From the NCBI GenBank assembly GCA_023055355.1, contig JALJCS010000001.1:22011881-22075880 (forward strand): a DNA stretch of 64,000 nucleotides, read 5' to 3'. The notes under the pieces were generated by a model. It made no database searches, was not told the origin of the DNA, and saw nothing but the letters and a program-made list of their open reading frames with translations. Positions 46,116 to 58,590 of this stretch are shown here, one piece after another (positions within the stretch are counted from its first letter, which is position 1; the number at the start of each line of letters is the position of its first letter). The translations under genes and the position numbers were made by a program. This stretch comes from Agelaius tricolor (Eukaryota; Chordata; Aves; Passeriformes; Icteridae).

Positions 46116-46614
46116 GGTAAGCACCATTCATTTCGACCCATTCAGTATTAATCTCCCTTCTAACATCTTTCCTGTCCTATGTGCTGTCCCCTATTTGCTT
46201 TTATGTTTTCCGCAGAGTGTTTATAAAAGGATAATCTTTTACAAAGCAGACAGAATTTTTGTGTATAAACTGCTCTGTTTGAATGCCTCATTGATATACC
46301 ATCTAAACTGAAGTGTTCAGCAAGATTAGTGCATCCACTGAGCCACTGAACTGGGTAAAAATATGGGAACTGCTCCTTTCTTTATAGCGAGAGAGGGTAG
46401 CTAATGATGCCATCTTCTTTTAAATAGGATACTTTTAGCAGATGGACTCTGAGAATATGAATACATTGCGCAAATAAAAAATAATAAACAAAGAAGTGAC
46501 AAACAATAGGAGAAAAAGACACAAAATGTATATGTGTAAAGACCATGAGCCAGCTTCCATCTTAGTGAAACTGGTGTAAATGCAGAATAATTCAGTCAAG
46601 ATGATGTGAATTAG

Positions 46615-46925
46615 TGGGGTTTTTTACATTGTTGTCGCTCACGTCAGGAGCTGGTCTCTTTGTACCATAAATGCCGATGATTTCAGCTAGGATAGGGACT
46701 TGCAATGCCTTGAAATGCAAATGATACTTTTTTCTCTTTCTCATGCTGATACAAATTTCCAGTGAGAATATTTTGAGCACCATCCCCTCCTTTTTGCATG
46801 AAATAAACAAATGAAGACTGCCTGGCAGACATAACGTACACTTATTTCGGCTGTCTCCTTTACGGCTTGTGTCTGGTGACATCGGGTGCCGCCGACACAC
46901 CCTCGGAGATGCCGACACTTTATGT
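46615..46925. promoter_or_regulatory. Candidate conserved patch with many CpGs
   Basis: The patch is CpG-rich compared with its flanks, with GTCGCTCACGTCAGG, AAATGCCGATGATTTC, TTTCGGCTG and a GCCGCCGACACACC block. It lies far from the promoter island. It may be an enhancer or a minor promoter; no transcript feature is evident. Confidence 0.28.
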
Positions 46926-48899
46926 TAGAAGAACACAGTATGCAAGTGAATCTGTGCCCATATTCCCACATTTAGACGGGAAAAATCCCAAACAGACATG
47001 TGGTAGTATCATTTGAATGGCATAGATTCTTAAATACATTTGTCACATTGTACACTTGCCAGCTCTTCTTTGAAGATATAACCACCAAAACACTCCACAT
47101 TTTATCCGTCATGACTCCGTCAACATGTAGCACTGTTTAGCATGTTATTTTAGTTAAACTGCACTATTGTTGTCCGTCTATTATGACATAAACTAGGATT
47201 GGTGCCCTTGCATTAAAATTAAATGAAAACTGTAAGAAAGTGGTAGGAAAAAGAAAACATTGAGAAAGTCGTGCCATTCATTTAGCAGTGAAGGAATGGG
47301 AGGAGAAATATTAGAGAAGCAGGAAGCACAAAAGGTGCCAGGCACCCCCAGTTCCAGCTCTAAAAGGGATCCCTCATGTTTACAAGAGGCTGTATGTGGG
47401 GCATGGATCAGTGCCACCTTTGGGGACTGTGTGTAGAGAGGGATGAGACCCCCTGGAATGGCTCCCCCTGTCATTTTTCATTCACCTCCCCCACTGACAC
47501 GACCCAGACCTGACTTCTAGTAAGAAAATACTGTTCATGGTTATTTCTGGAGTCTGTCAACACCACTGCAGGGTTACTGAGAGCAGTTTGTGGGCTGGCA
47601 AGAGAGGTAACCCAGCTTACACCCAGCTTACTGAGTTGTCACTGCTCTTTGGAGATAGTCCATGTAATTTAGTACACAGGAGCAGTCTCAAGGAAATAAT
47701 TGCCTGTTCAGTCCTAAGAAGACTGGTAGTAAGAAAATGAGTCTGTCACCTTCTGGATGCCATTAGCTGAGGTTAAAATATTCCTGTCATAGTCACTATT
47801 CAATGCCCTGTGCTGGTGGGTGGTCTTGACACAGGAGAGGAAAAGCCATATTTGGCACAAATTGGCCTACTTACTGGTGGGATTAATGTTGGGCTGGTCT
47901 GGAGAGAGCTGCTGTCCCAGTGCTAGGAGCAATGCTCTCCAGAGACTTGTGTTCAGTGGAGAGCTCTTGCAGAAACCAGTCCAGTTCCCATGTGCTGCAG
48001 GGGGCCAGGTACACGGCAGGGTGAAACAAAAGAGATTTAATGACAAATGCTTGTATATTTCTGATGTTTTTCCCCAATGGAGGAAATAAATAGAGAATTT
48101 TCCTTGTAAAGATGATCAGACATGACCTTCCTGGCCCAAAAATTTTAGTGACAGAGCACTGCTTGTAAATGCAATGCATTGCCTAGCAGTTTTGTGTGAT
48201 TAACCTGGAAATCCCACAGGAAAGAACATTTCTGTAGACATCAAAATCTTTGCACAAGTGGTACAGAGATGACTTGTTCCAAGAGTCCATGGCTCTGAAA
48301 TGTGTCAGACTTGCTATAGATGTGCAGTTCAACTGCATGGTGCACTGCATAGCTCAGATGCAGGATGTGGCATCCCTGTCACTTTGTACTCATCATGTTG
48401 GCAGGCCTTATCCAGACAGATTTTTCCAAGCACCAGATTTAAGTCAGTGAAGACTTTATGGAACAATCTTTGGGAAATATTCATGAACAATTCTAGGTGA
48501 AGCAGTGTGGAGACAGATTTCTGGGTAATTTAGTGGCACTTAATTAGCCCACTCTTGTCACTTTGACTAACAGTGGGCCTGACATGACTCCTACCAGGAG
48601 TTTGGTCGACAATTTTGTGGCTCTAGATCTATAGCAGAACAAGAGACATAAAGGGAGGATGAGTGAGAGAGACCAGAGACAGACTGAGGGAGGTTCAGCT
48701 GGATCCCAATAGACCTACTTTCATAGACAAAGGTAAAGAAAAGAGTCAGAGACTCAATAATAAAACCTCTAGGCTCTCTAGCACTGAGTGTCCATGCAAG
48801 TTAACATACACGAGAAAAGCAGAACGGGTTGCTAATGAAGGTGCAAATATAAGATAAAATAAAAATGCACTTGAGAGATTATATGATTCAGTCCTATAA

Positions 48900-48972
48900 A
48901 ATATGATATGATATGATATGATATGATTGATATGATTGATATGATTGATATGATTGATATGATTGATATGAT
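48900..48972 (+). repeat. Compound ATATG to ATATGATTG tandem array
   Basis: About five ATATG units pass directly into about five 9-bp units (ATATGATTG). The second unit is the first plus ATTG, so the array shows a change of period within one locus. The minus strand reads as a repeated His-Ile-Asn frame, which is an artefact. Confidence 0.9.
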
Positions 48973-51584
48973 GTGCCCCTTTGCAGCAGATGTTGGGTGC
49001 ACCTCCAAGACATGGGGCTTGTTGGAACAGTCTTTGCCATAAGGAAAGGCTAAAATCCAGCACTAAGATACTCTGGTGGTGTGCCTGTATCCTCCCTGCT
49101 GGTTAAATACCACCCTGTAAGGCAGGAGAAGGCATGACTGATGTGGTGGACTAAGCCCCTTTTTTCCACGGAACCCAGGTCATGGCTACATGAAGAAGCA
49201 GGATGTTCATGTGGAGGCTGTGTGCCACCCTTCTTTTTGTGGTGTATGATTGTGGATAGCAGGAGACAGACCTGGCTGTCACTAATGGAGATTACTGGGA
49301 GTGCTGGTTGCTCCTAATCTGGGAATACATTCACATAAATGCTAAGCAATGCCTTCATTTGATCCTGACCTGTACTGGCATCCCTGCTGCCACTGCTATG
49401 AGCTGTATGGACACTCAGGATGGGGCAGTTCTCACATCATTCTTTCCACACATTATCCTAAACATGCAAAGGTATAGACACTGTGGGGGGGAAAGGAAGA
49501 GAGAATGCTGAAGTGACAGTGGACTGTTAAAGAACCAGGCTATCCCACCTGTTCTGAAGCATAAAATCAGCCAGAAAATGGTGTATTTTCAGGAGCTGGC
49601 TGTAGACACTGAAGCAGTATATCTTGTTGGTCTAAGGGCACGGAGATCTAGGCACTAACATGATTAATGCCATGTCTCAACAAAAGGGATTTCCCACGTT
49701 TATATCACTCAGAAATAGCCTTCCATAAATTTGATATGAGTAGTTGGCAAATGAAGCAGCCATCAAATACCATTTAAAATGTTTGTGATGCAATATGCAC
49801 TTAAAGAACCAGAGAGCATTAGTATTCCAGAGGGACTCTTCAGGTACCCATAAAAATTGAATGTTACAGAGATTCTGTCAAGGTAGGGAGGTTCAAACCT
49901 TAACCTGATGTAAAAAACTGCACCGGAAAATTTCTTTCTTCTGGTGTGTAATTAAGATTTCATACTAGCAGCATGGTTGAAGTGAGTGCTGACTGACCAG
50001 GTGACTCCAGCATGCCTGGGATGCATTTATTCTGTGAAGGACAATCTTTTCTTTTATGGCAATCTTTTCCTTGTGGAGTGGTTGGGGTTTTGGCAGTGGG
50101 GGCCAAGTCTCCCTGGCTCCGAGTGCACGGGGCAGCCTGAGAGACAGAGTATGTCTGGGCAGAGAGGGGTACAGACCTTCTTTGCATGCATGAGGTGGTG
50201 TAAGGGGGAGCTATGCATCCAGGGAAATCTCTTTAAATGGGATTCTGTGTAGGGCACCATTTTTAGCTGCCCAGGCAGGGTGGCTCCATCTGAGGGTCCA
50301 GGGTGTAACAAGTGCAATTCCTTTTAAGGCTCTCCAAGTGGAAAGTCTGAACTAACTTCTACATCAAGATTGCACTTTTCCCTAACACCCTTTTCTCTGC
50401 TTCCCCACAAGTGCCTCCTCTGTAAATGAAATGAAGCTCTTCTGGGGGTCCCTCTTGGGATAACCATTCCTGACCACTTTACTTGGAGAATAATTGGGAA
50501 TGTTTCCTGCAGATGCTGTCTGAGCACACAGAAATGCCAGAGTGATAGACACATCCTAAATCCCTAGACTGCCAGACAGATAAAGATGGTCTGTCCCAAA
50601 ATCTGCCTATCCCTTGTATCACCATGTCAAAATGAAGCAGAAGCCTTTCACACATCATCACTTCTGTTAGCTTAAGTCCAGATCCTTGCATCCTTACTCA
50701 TGGCTAGTAATGTGTTACTGCACAAATCTCCAGGGCCCCTGTTGGAAGAAGAATATCTTTAAACTTGCAACTGGAATCTAAGTATCAAAGCTGCAACAAT
50801 TCCTTAGCTGTGTTCAAGGCAGCACTAGTTAATTTATTAACCTAATTCAGCAAAAGAAAATTATGCTGTTTACTTAACTAGTTCTTCCTCTGGCTATTAG
50901 TACTTTGAGGGCTCAGAAAAATAAAAATGAATACACTTATAGCTCTTTTTATTGTCCTCACCAAAGAATCCTGTTAGGGCTGGAAGGCAGGTTTTTAAAT
51001 CCACAACAGAGAGTTGTAATTGTGCTGCCGTATGTGCACAGCCCAGGCCACTCATTTTGCACCCACCATTTCACTTCATGGTATCATTTCACTTATGGGG
51101 ACATTTCTGCACATTTGAATACATCCCTACACAAAGTGTTTTGCCAAGTGAGATTTTTTGGACCTCATTTGGAAAGCCCCCAAAGATCTGGCTTTTGGGT
51201 TTCTTCTGAGTTCAGAAAAAAAAAAATCCGATGAAAGCTGAATCAGTTAACACCAAATTGGGTTGATTGGGGGATCCTTGTCTTCTCAGCTAACGGTATG
51301 AAAGCAGATAAAGGGGCTGATCTGACAGCTGAATAGATTTGCAAAGAGGGGTCATTTTCTCCCATGCCCAAATAATATGATAGAGATATGCAAGGGTATG
51401 TGTGTGCCTTTCAACAGCAGGCAGAGTCCGAGAGCTTACTTATCTCTGAGCAGCTTCTCTGGTGTCTGAAGTAAAGAATGCGGAGTTTCTGAACAATCAG
51501 GGAGCAGATGTGTTTTCTGTTTCACCTTGAGTGACCAACCACACCAGGAGAACTCACAGCCTCATTCTCATTAGTGCTGTGTGT

Positions 51585-51745
51585 TTTCATTAGGAACCAG
51601 AACGCTGCAGCTCGCAGAAAATGCTCAGTACCATGAAAGATTGAGCCTTTAAGTTCAACAGTGTCATCTTTGTAGTGCCTCCTCACAGTCTTCCGCTGAT
51701 TACGTCACTCTGAATTCATTCCACAGCCACTGAAACATTCTGATG
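51585..51745. promoter_or_regulatory. Candidate conserved patch with an ATF/HLF-type site
   Basis: This patch is repeat-free and includes GAACGCTGCAGCTCGCAG and CGCTGATTACGTCACTC. The TTACGTCA core matches ATF/CREB and PAR-bZIP sites. Proposed from motif content and CpG retention only. Confidence 0.25.
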
Positions 51746-53182
51746 CACTATTGTTCCTCTGGACTTGACATTGCCTTTATGAAGGTCTATGGGGGAAGAA
51801 ATGGACAGTAAATCTCTTTGGTAGAAATTTTGATTCCTTTGCACCAGCTCACATAAAGAAAAGCCTCCGGTCCTTCCAAATGGATAGCTTGTTTTTGCAG
51901 GACCTGATGACTCTACTCTCAATTTACTTCTGCAATCTTCATGGCAAAGTTGTAATTATCTCACTTTATTTTTTTTTTATTTTATTTTTTGATTTTCATG
52001 GAAGATAGATTTTTGGACTGTATGTCTCTCATGGTAATCTACTTTTTTGCCTGGTTTAGCTTTCCCTTCTTCCACGTCATTTTTGACAGATAAGGAATTT
52101 TGCATGTTGCACATCACCTAACCAACAGTGGTGTTCAACGTGTGGATGTGGAGGCTTTGAAACTTCAGAAATGGCTGATTTTCATGAATACCTTGATCTT
52201 TTTAAAGGAATCAAGTATTCTGTTATTCGCCACAGGAGATGGAGGTGGAAGGCACTTGATTAGTAATGGAATCCAAAGTTGTTTAGCTCTAAATAAGCAG
52301 TGGTAGCAACTGATAGCTACTTGCATCTGAAGGCTGGGCAGTGTGAAACAAGCTTGTGGTTTCCATCCAGGTTCTTGTGGAAAGCACCAGTACCACTGCG
52401 TACAGTACCACTGTTAGCATTCTCTCACACAATTTCAACAAAAAAGGCAGATGGTCTATTTTCTGACCCAGCTTTTGGGAGTTAGTGAGAGTTCTGCCAT
52501 CAGTTTCAGCGGCTCTCAATCAAGCCTAAGTAGACAAGGAGCTTGACCTTCCCAAGAGCCAAGGAGAAACCTCTAGGGTCAGGGACAATGTGCCCCAAAA
52601 CATTGCACTGCTTCTATCCATAGTCAGAGTAAGAATCTCAGTGGTTTTGAATCTGACTCCAGAGCTCATTTTCAAACTTGTCAATAGCTACTGCAAATTC
52701 ATTTTCTAGCGGATTACTCACAGCTAACAAAGTTCTGTATAGCTGGAGAGCCACACATAACAAAACAGTCCTTCTCATAGAGACATCTTTCATCCCACTG
52801 ACAGCAAAACTATTACAGAATTCCATGGACAAAAAACCATGAAAGTAAAATAAGAAATGTAACCTTCTGACTTGTGAGTGGAACTATATCATCTTTTAAA
52901 TGGTGTCACCTCTGATGCTTTACTTTGAAATTGAAGGCAGTGTTTTAACACAGTTTGCATAATTTTTCCCTGTGTTTTTACGCTGAGCCATTACAGGACT
53001 CTGCTGTGATGGCCAACTGCTCTAGGCAAAATTGTTGACCTACACACATTTAAAGAGTACCTTATCTTTTCTACTCAGATTAATCAGGAGCTTTCCTGCA
53101 CACAGAAAAGTTTTGCTACACCTCTATGGTTTTTTGCAGAAATTAGCATAGGTCACTCCCACTGACAGTGTGCAAGTTAATG

Positions 53183-53757
53183 TAGAATCATAGCATGGTT
53201 TGGGTTTGAAGGGACCTTAAAGATCATTTAGTTCCAGCTCTCCTGCCATGGGCAGGGACACCTTTCACTAGACCAGGTTGCTCAGAGCCCCATCCAGCTG
53301 GTTTTAAACACTTCCAGGGATGGCATTCCACAACTTCTCTGGGAAACCTATTCCAGTGCCTCACCACCCCATAGTGAGGAATTTCTTCCTAATACCTAAT
53401 CCAAACCTACCCTCCTTCACCGTAAGGTCATTCCCCCTTGTCCTATCACTGCACATGAAAAGTCTCTCTCCAGATCTCTTGTACCCTTTGGGTACTGGAA
53501 GGTGTGATAAGGTCTCCCCAAAGCCTTCCCTCCCTCCTGAGCAGCCCTGTCTCTGCCAGCCTGTCTGCACTGCAGAGGTGCTCCAGCCTCTGAGCCTTGT
53601 TGTGGCCTCCTGTGGACTCACTCCAGCAGGTCCATGTCCTTCCCATGCTGGAGACCCCAGAGCTGGATGCAGCACTCCAAGTGAGGTGTCATGAGAGCAG
53701 AGCAGAGGAGGAGAATCACCTTCCTCAACCTGCTGGCCATGCTGCTTTTGGAGTAAA
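53183..53757 (-). mobile_element. CR1 LINE 3' fragment (minus orientation)
   Basis: Beginning at AGAATCATAGCATGG, this is the reverse complement of a CR1 3' end, with GGGACCTTAAAGATCATTTA, CCATGGGCAGGGACACC and AGACCAGGTTGCTCAGAGCC in order. It then extends through the last part of the reverse transcriptase ORF to about 53757. It is 5'-truncated with numerous stops. It is the longest simple 3' fragment in the window and appears less diverged than the 40-41 kb copies. Confidence 0.94.
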
Positions 53758-56700
53758 TAGATAATACCTAAGTATTTACAGTGAATAACTGATATGAGAC
53801 TGACATAACCAGCATTACTTGTATTACCAAATTAAATGCAAAAGAGTTGGAACACTCCAGAATAATTGAAGTGGGTTGCTGACACCCAGAATTACATAGG
53901 TGACAAGTGGGAGCTGGTTCTCTCTCAGTGAGAGACTGTGTGATTTTGAACAAGCATGTAGCATATGTATATTGTTATTTCCTATGGTGCAAATGAGACT
54001 GGTATGATTCTGTCCAGCACCTAGGAGTGGAATTATCCCTAAAGGAAGCCTTATCCCTGAAGGAAGAGCCCTTTTCTACTATGAATTTTACTTTTGTTTT
54101 GACATTTTGAAGGTACTACATGGTAATGACACATTGCTCCAGTAATTTTTGTACAATGTCTCTATGAGCTCTCTCCATCTGTCATGACAGCATTAGTCTT
54201 GGCATCTCTGATGAAAGAATCAAAATTAAAAGGGAGAACAAAAAGTCAATTTCTAATGGGTTCCAAATACCCATATCTTACAAGTGTGAATTAAATATTG
54301 CTCTCATCTTGCAGCCTTGCAGCCACATTACATGGATAAAAACCTCAAAACTATTTAAAATTAAAAATCCTGTTAAAAGCTGAAATATATATGAAGTAAA
54401 ATAATATTCATCTGTTTAAACTAACCTGTTGATAGGCTGTCAGCTGTCATTTGATTTGCACTTCATTTGAATTAATAAAAAGTAAACCATAAGCATCATG
54501 ATTTACAGTAATATAAAAGCTATTACAAAGGACCTTCATCATAAGCTTCTTTGTCATAAAGCTATTGTATCTTACTTTCAATCACTAAACACTGTTAAAA
54601 ACATTTCCTAATACGATACTGCCTGATGCAATATACAAATTCCTTTGCTGCAGAGACCAGCTAGAGAGACAAATTGGAAGCTTCTTCTTGCATAAATACT
54701 TATAAAAAAAAAAGGTATTGTCACAGTGTCCTTCACCTTTTCTTGAGGCTGCACATACATATACAACCACGTAGCTCAGGTTTACCCACAGCCATTAAAA
54801 TACCTTTATGCCTTCTCCTTTATTTTAAATAATCCTTGGACAGACAACATCTGGTTACTCAAATACACCGATTTTTTTGCTCCTATGAAAAGTGTCATGG
54901 ACTCAATATTGATCTCAGTTTCATATTTCCTGTTAAAAATTATTTGTCCTCCTCCCCAGTGTGCTGCTTTAAGCTGGAGTTGGTGGATACCTAATGATAC
55001 TTCCTTTGGGTTGTCCTCACCCATGGTATGTGAACAGTCCCCGAGGCTCCTGTCCAGGCTGTCTGGTCATGCTGGTGTCATGGTTTCTCACAGGAGATGA
55101 GATCCCCCTGTCTGTCCCTGGCAGCACTCCCCAGGTGCCCACAGACAGGAGTGCAAGGAGAGAACCTGGGAGCAGTCAGGCTCCACAAGCTCCCCAGGGC
55201 ACACCAGGGCTGCAAACACATTTCAGTTTCTCTCAGAAGACCCATCTCTCAGTGTCTTCTTAGTGCTCTCTAACAAAGCTGGGCTCAGTGTCTGCTAGTC
55301 CCAGAAAGAAGACCTGGACCAGGTCTTATCTTACCTCCCAGGGGGCAAGAAATATCTGGTGAGCTTCTTGCTGTGGGCCGAGTGAAATCAATGCCATTTG
55401 CTTACACCTGGGAACACAGGAAAAAGTTCATTTGAGAACAGTTAGATATGAACAAGAGGTTTGGAATAAAAGTCCTCCTGACATCCTCCCCAGCCTGAAT
55501 CATCCTGTGGTTCTACCAATGATGGGTGGTATCGTGGATCAATACAAGTTTCACAGACTGAAAAAAACTGTCCAAAGCCTTTAGGATGTGCCTGGCAATG
55601 AAAGTGTGTCTGCTCCAGGGCTAGCACAATATCCTGCTCCAAGGCCATGCTGGTGGTCTTTTGCCTTCCAAGATTACCAGTGATTAGTTGACCATTCGCT
55701 GCTGGAGGACATTGTGGTTTTGCTGAGAGAAACTTCTGCCCACAGCCCCTGAGTACATAAAGGACCTGGTTTTGGGCCTCTGGGAATTCAGCCATGTGCT
55801 TAGTGCACCAGGTAGAGGCTGAGCTCCTGTACATTGTATACTTCAGAATTATTTGTGTAAAATTATATGGAATTGTAGGGTGATAGGAACTAAAAATATG
55901 GCAGTGGACTCACACTGAGGAGCATTGTCTTGCTGGAGAAGCAGGGAGTTTGCTTCCCTTTATTTTGGTCTCCCCAAAGCCTCTTGCTTCTTTTCTTGTC
56001 TGTCCTCACAAGCCACAGCGTGTCACGTCACAAAACTGATATAGCTGGGCATGCTACTTCAGGGTTTCAGCAGATCCTGTATTTGGAGTAGTTTGAAAAG
56101 TGTCTAGTGGCTTTGTCACATGATTTCTCCATAGTGTGAGCCCAGCCGGCAGAGAGCTGTGAGCTCACATGTTTGGATGGCTCAGTTTCTGCATACAGAT
56201 AACGTGAATATCTGCTTGGCAGTGTTTTACAGCAACTGAACATTCCTGACGCTGCCTCTTTTCATCCTTCTGCTCCCCCTTCCTTAACAGCAGAATCAGC
56301 AGCTGTAACAACACATGGAGGACACTTGGCAGCTGCAAGACACAGATGCTGAGCTCTGTAATAAACTTCTCCTGTAGAAGAATCTGAGTGCTTTTGCTGG
56401 CTGCTTGTAAGTCCTTATTGCTGTCTGACTCACTAGCTCAACAAGCAGTTACAGTGTGCTGATGGCTGTTGCTAATCACTCTTGGAGTTATAAGGACCAA
56501 CCTAATTGTCCTCCTTGATCCTTTAGGATGCTGCCATAGCCTGGTTTTAATAATTTGCAAGTAAATTGCATGCTTTGAAGGTAGACATTTAAGAATAAGG
56601 TACTGTGCAGTGTTTCAGTGGGCCATTTCTTTTTGTATCTAGAGATAGGCGATAGGCCTGGTTTTGATCACAAGTCACAATGTGCAAACCAGAAATAACT

Positions 56701-57399
56701 TCACTGTTGTTAAAGGGGTATAGGCTGTTATAAAACAAATGTGAGTGAGGTCAGGGGCGAAGGAGAGCTTCACTTGAAGTCTGCATCACCTGCTAAGGAA
56801 ATGGTATATCTTTAATATCTCAGAAAGTGGTGTTTGCTGGAATTGGTCTGTGATAGGGATGTGGGTAAGGACTCATGGCAGCAGGTTAGCATTAGGATGG
56901 GAGGCAGGCTCTTTTCAGACAAGACTTGCAGCTGTGTGTTTTAAGGAGCCATTTGAATCTGCAGCGAATGGCCAACTTGGAAGGTTGTGCTGGAGTCTGA
57001 AGAACACTGGGAAAGAAACCAGAAACAGATGCTTGTGGACATAAAGGCAGGAACTGGGCAACAAATCACTGCGGCCAAGACAGAAAGGAGGAATGCTACA
57101 AAGAGATGGCTGGAGACACAATCAAAGGAGAGCTGCAAACATAAGCACTCACAGGTTAATCCCAATGTATAACATGAGGGGAAGTGATGAAGGAACATGA
57201 GAAAAGAGTGGCATGGTCAGTGATGGGGGAATGAGGCTTTTGGTCAAAAGTTCCTTCCATCTCTTTCTGGGGAAAACTGAAGTCATAACAGTAGCAAAGA
57301 TCTGGTACCAGCAGCAGTGGGAAGGGAAGCACAGGCACAAGTAAGGGCATGGCACAGACAGAATGGACCTCATATCCAGTGACATGGGGCTAAAGGGAC
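53758..57399. other. Upstream flank, no gene recognised
   Basis: This is mixed unique sequence. A local repeat of ATCCCTAAAGGAAG/ATCCCTGAAGGAAG type lies near 54030-54070. Minus-strand open frames such as 55442-55834 (130 codons) show no recognisable family and no splice context that supports a gene. The last few hundred bases before 57400 may include more of the CR1 element that follows, but similarity is not clear to me. Confidence 0.5.
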
Positions 57400-58590
57400 A
57401 GCTTTATGTGACAGGATTAGCAGGCAAACCAATATGGGCAACATTGTGATGCTACAGACTGCATGATCAAGAATTAGATGAGGCCTTCTTCAGAAAACTG
57501 TAAGAAACTTGAGGATTGCAGGCTCTGGTTCACATGGGAGACTTGCCCACCCTGGTGTCTGCTGGAGGGGCAGCACAGCAGGGTACAACCAATCCAGGAG
57601 GTTCCTCAAGTACTGGTGGCAACTTCCTGACACAGGTAGTTGAGGAGCTGGTGGGAGGAGGCACTCTGCTGGACCTCAGACCTAAAAGCAAGGGAGAACA
57701 TGTCGGGTAGGTGACATTCTTGTCTGCAGTGACTGTAAGATGGTAGAGTTCAGGATCCAGAGGGAAAAGAACAACAGTAAAAAGCAGTAGTAAAACCCTG
57801 GGCTTCAAAAAAAGCACAATTTGGCCTCTTCAGAGACTTGCTTCAAAAAATCCTGTGGGCTACAGCTCTAGAGAAGAAAAAGGGTCCAGAAGAGACAATT
57901 TAAAAGTCATCTGTTAAAAAAAATTATCTATACTAACATGTAGGAAATCAAGCAAAACTGGTACTAGGTCTGTAAGTATGAACTCCTGGTAAAACTCAAA
58001 CATGGAAAGGAAGAATGAAAGAGGTGGAAACAGGGAGAGGTAACCTGTGAGGAATAGAGAGACACTGTCCAATAATGGAGCTGGGCTTAGGAAGGCCAAA
58101 GCCAGAGATACATTTAGTGAGGGAGGTGAAAAGTAAAAAGAAATAAACATACTGGAACAAGTCTGATTACCAAGAAGATGATTAAAGAGCTGAAGTATCT
58201 CTCATATAGAGGAGAGGCTGAGAGAGCTGCAACTCTTCAGCCTGGAGAAGTTTGGGGGGATCATATCAATGATAGTGAGGAATAGAGAAGTGGAGACAGA
58301 CACTTCGCAGTGTTGTCCAGTGACAGAAGGAAAAGAAACAGGCACACACTGAAATGTAGGAAATACCCTTCCAACATGAAAAAACTCCCTCTTGTTTATT
58401 GTGAGGGTTTTGAAATGTCAGCACAGGTTGCCCAACAAAGTTTTGGAGTGTCTGGCTGTGGCCTTATTTAAAACCCAGCTGGACATATTCCTGGGCAACC
58501 TGCTCCAGCTGAGCATGCTTGGAGCAGGAGATGTGTCCAGGTCATCTCAAGAGGCCCCTTCCAGCCCCAGCAATTCTCTGGATGTGCTGT
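57400..58590 (+). mobile_element. Internally deleted CR1 LINE (endonuclease part joined to 3' end)
   Basis: From about 57400 the sequence follows the CR1 ORF2 endonuclease region: GATGAGGCCTTCTTCAG, then CACATGGGAGACTTGCCCAC. A frame with NFLTQVVEELVGGGTLLDL is the CR1 word string that precedes the catalytic SDH motif. That motif is damaged (Ser-Asp-Cys, by codons AGT GAC TGT) and the frame is shifted just before it. Similarity continues to about 58140, then jumps to the 3' end of the element (GAGGAGAGGCTGAGAGAGCT onward) and closes near 58590 with GGCCCCTTCCAGCCCCAG. Nearly all of the reverse transcriptase is missing. The copy is inactive. Confidence 0.85.

Larger units (their letters stand above)
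41286..53182. other. Upstream flank, no gene recognised
   Basis: This is a long stretch without a supportable gene. It holds an AAAT microsatellite (41683-41710), a compound ATATG array (48900-48972) and three CpG-retaining candidate conserved patches listed separately. Short frames up to about 110 codons occur by chance and carry no recognised domain. One unexplained 65-codon frame at 52638-52832 is discussed in the findings. Confidence 0.55.

Noticed and set aside
55442..55834. 130-codon minus-strand frame
   Set aside because: It is intact but has no recognised domain, no splice or promoter context and no homologue I can name. It is best treated as chance unless conservation shows otherwise.
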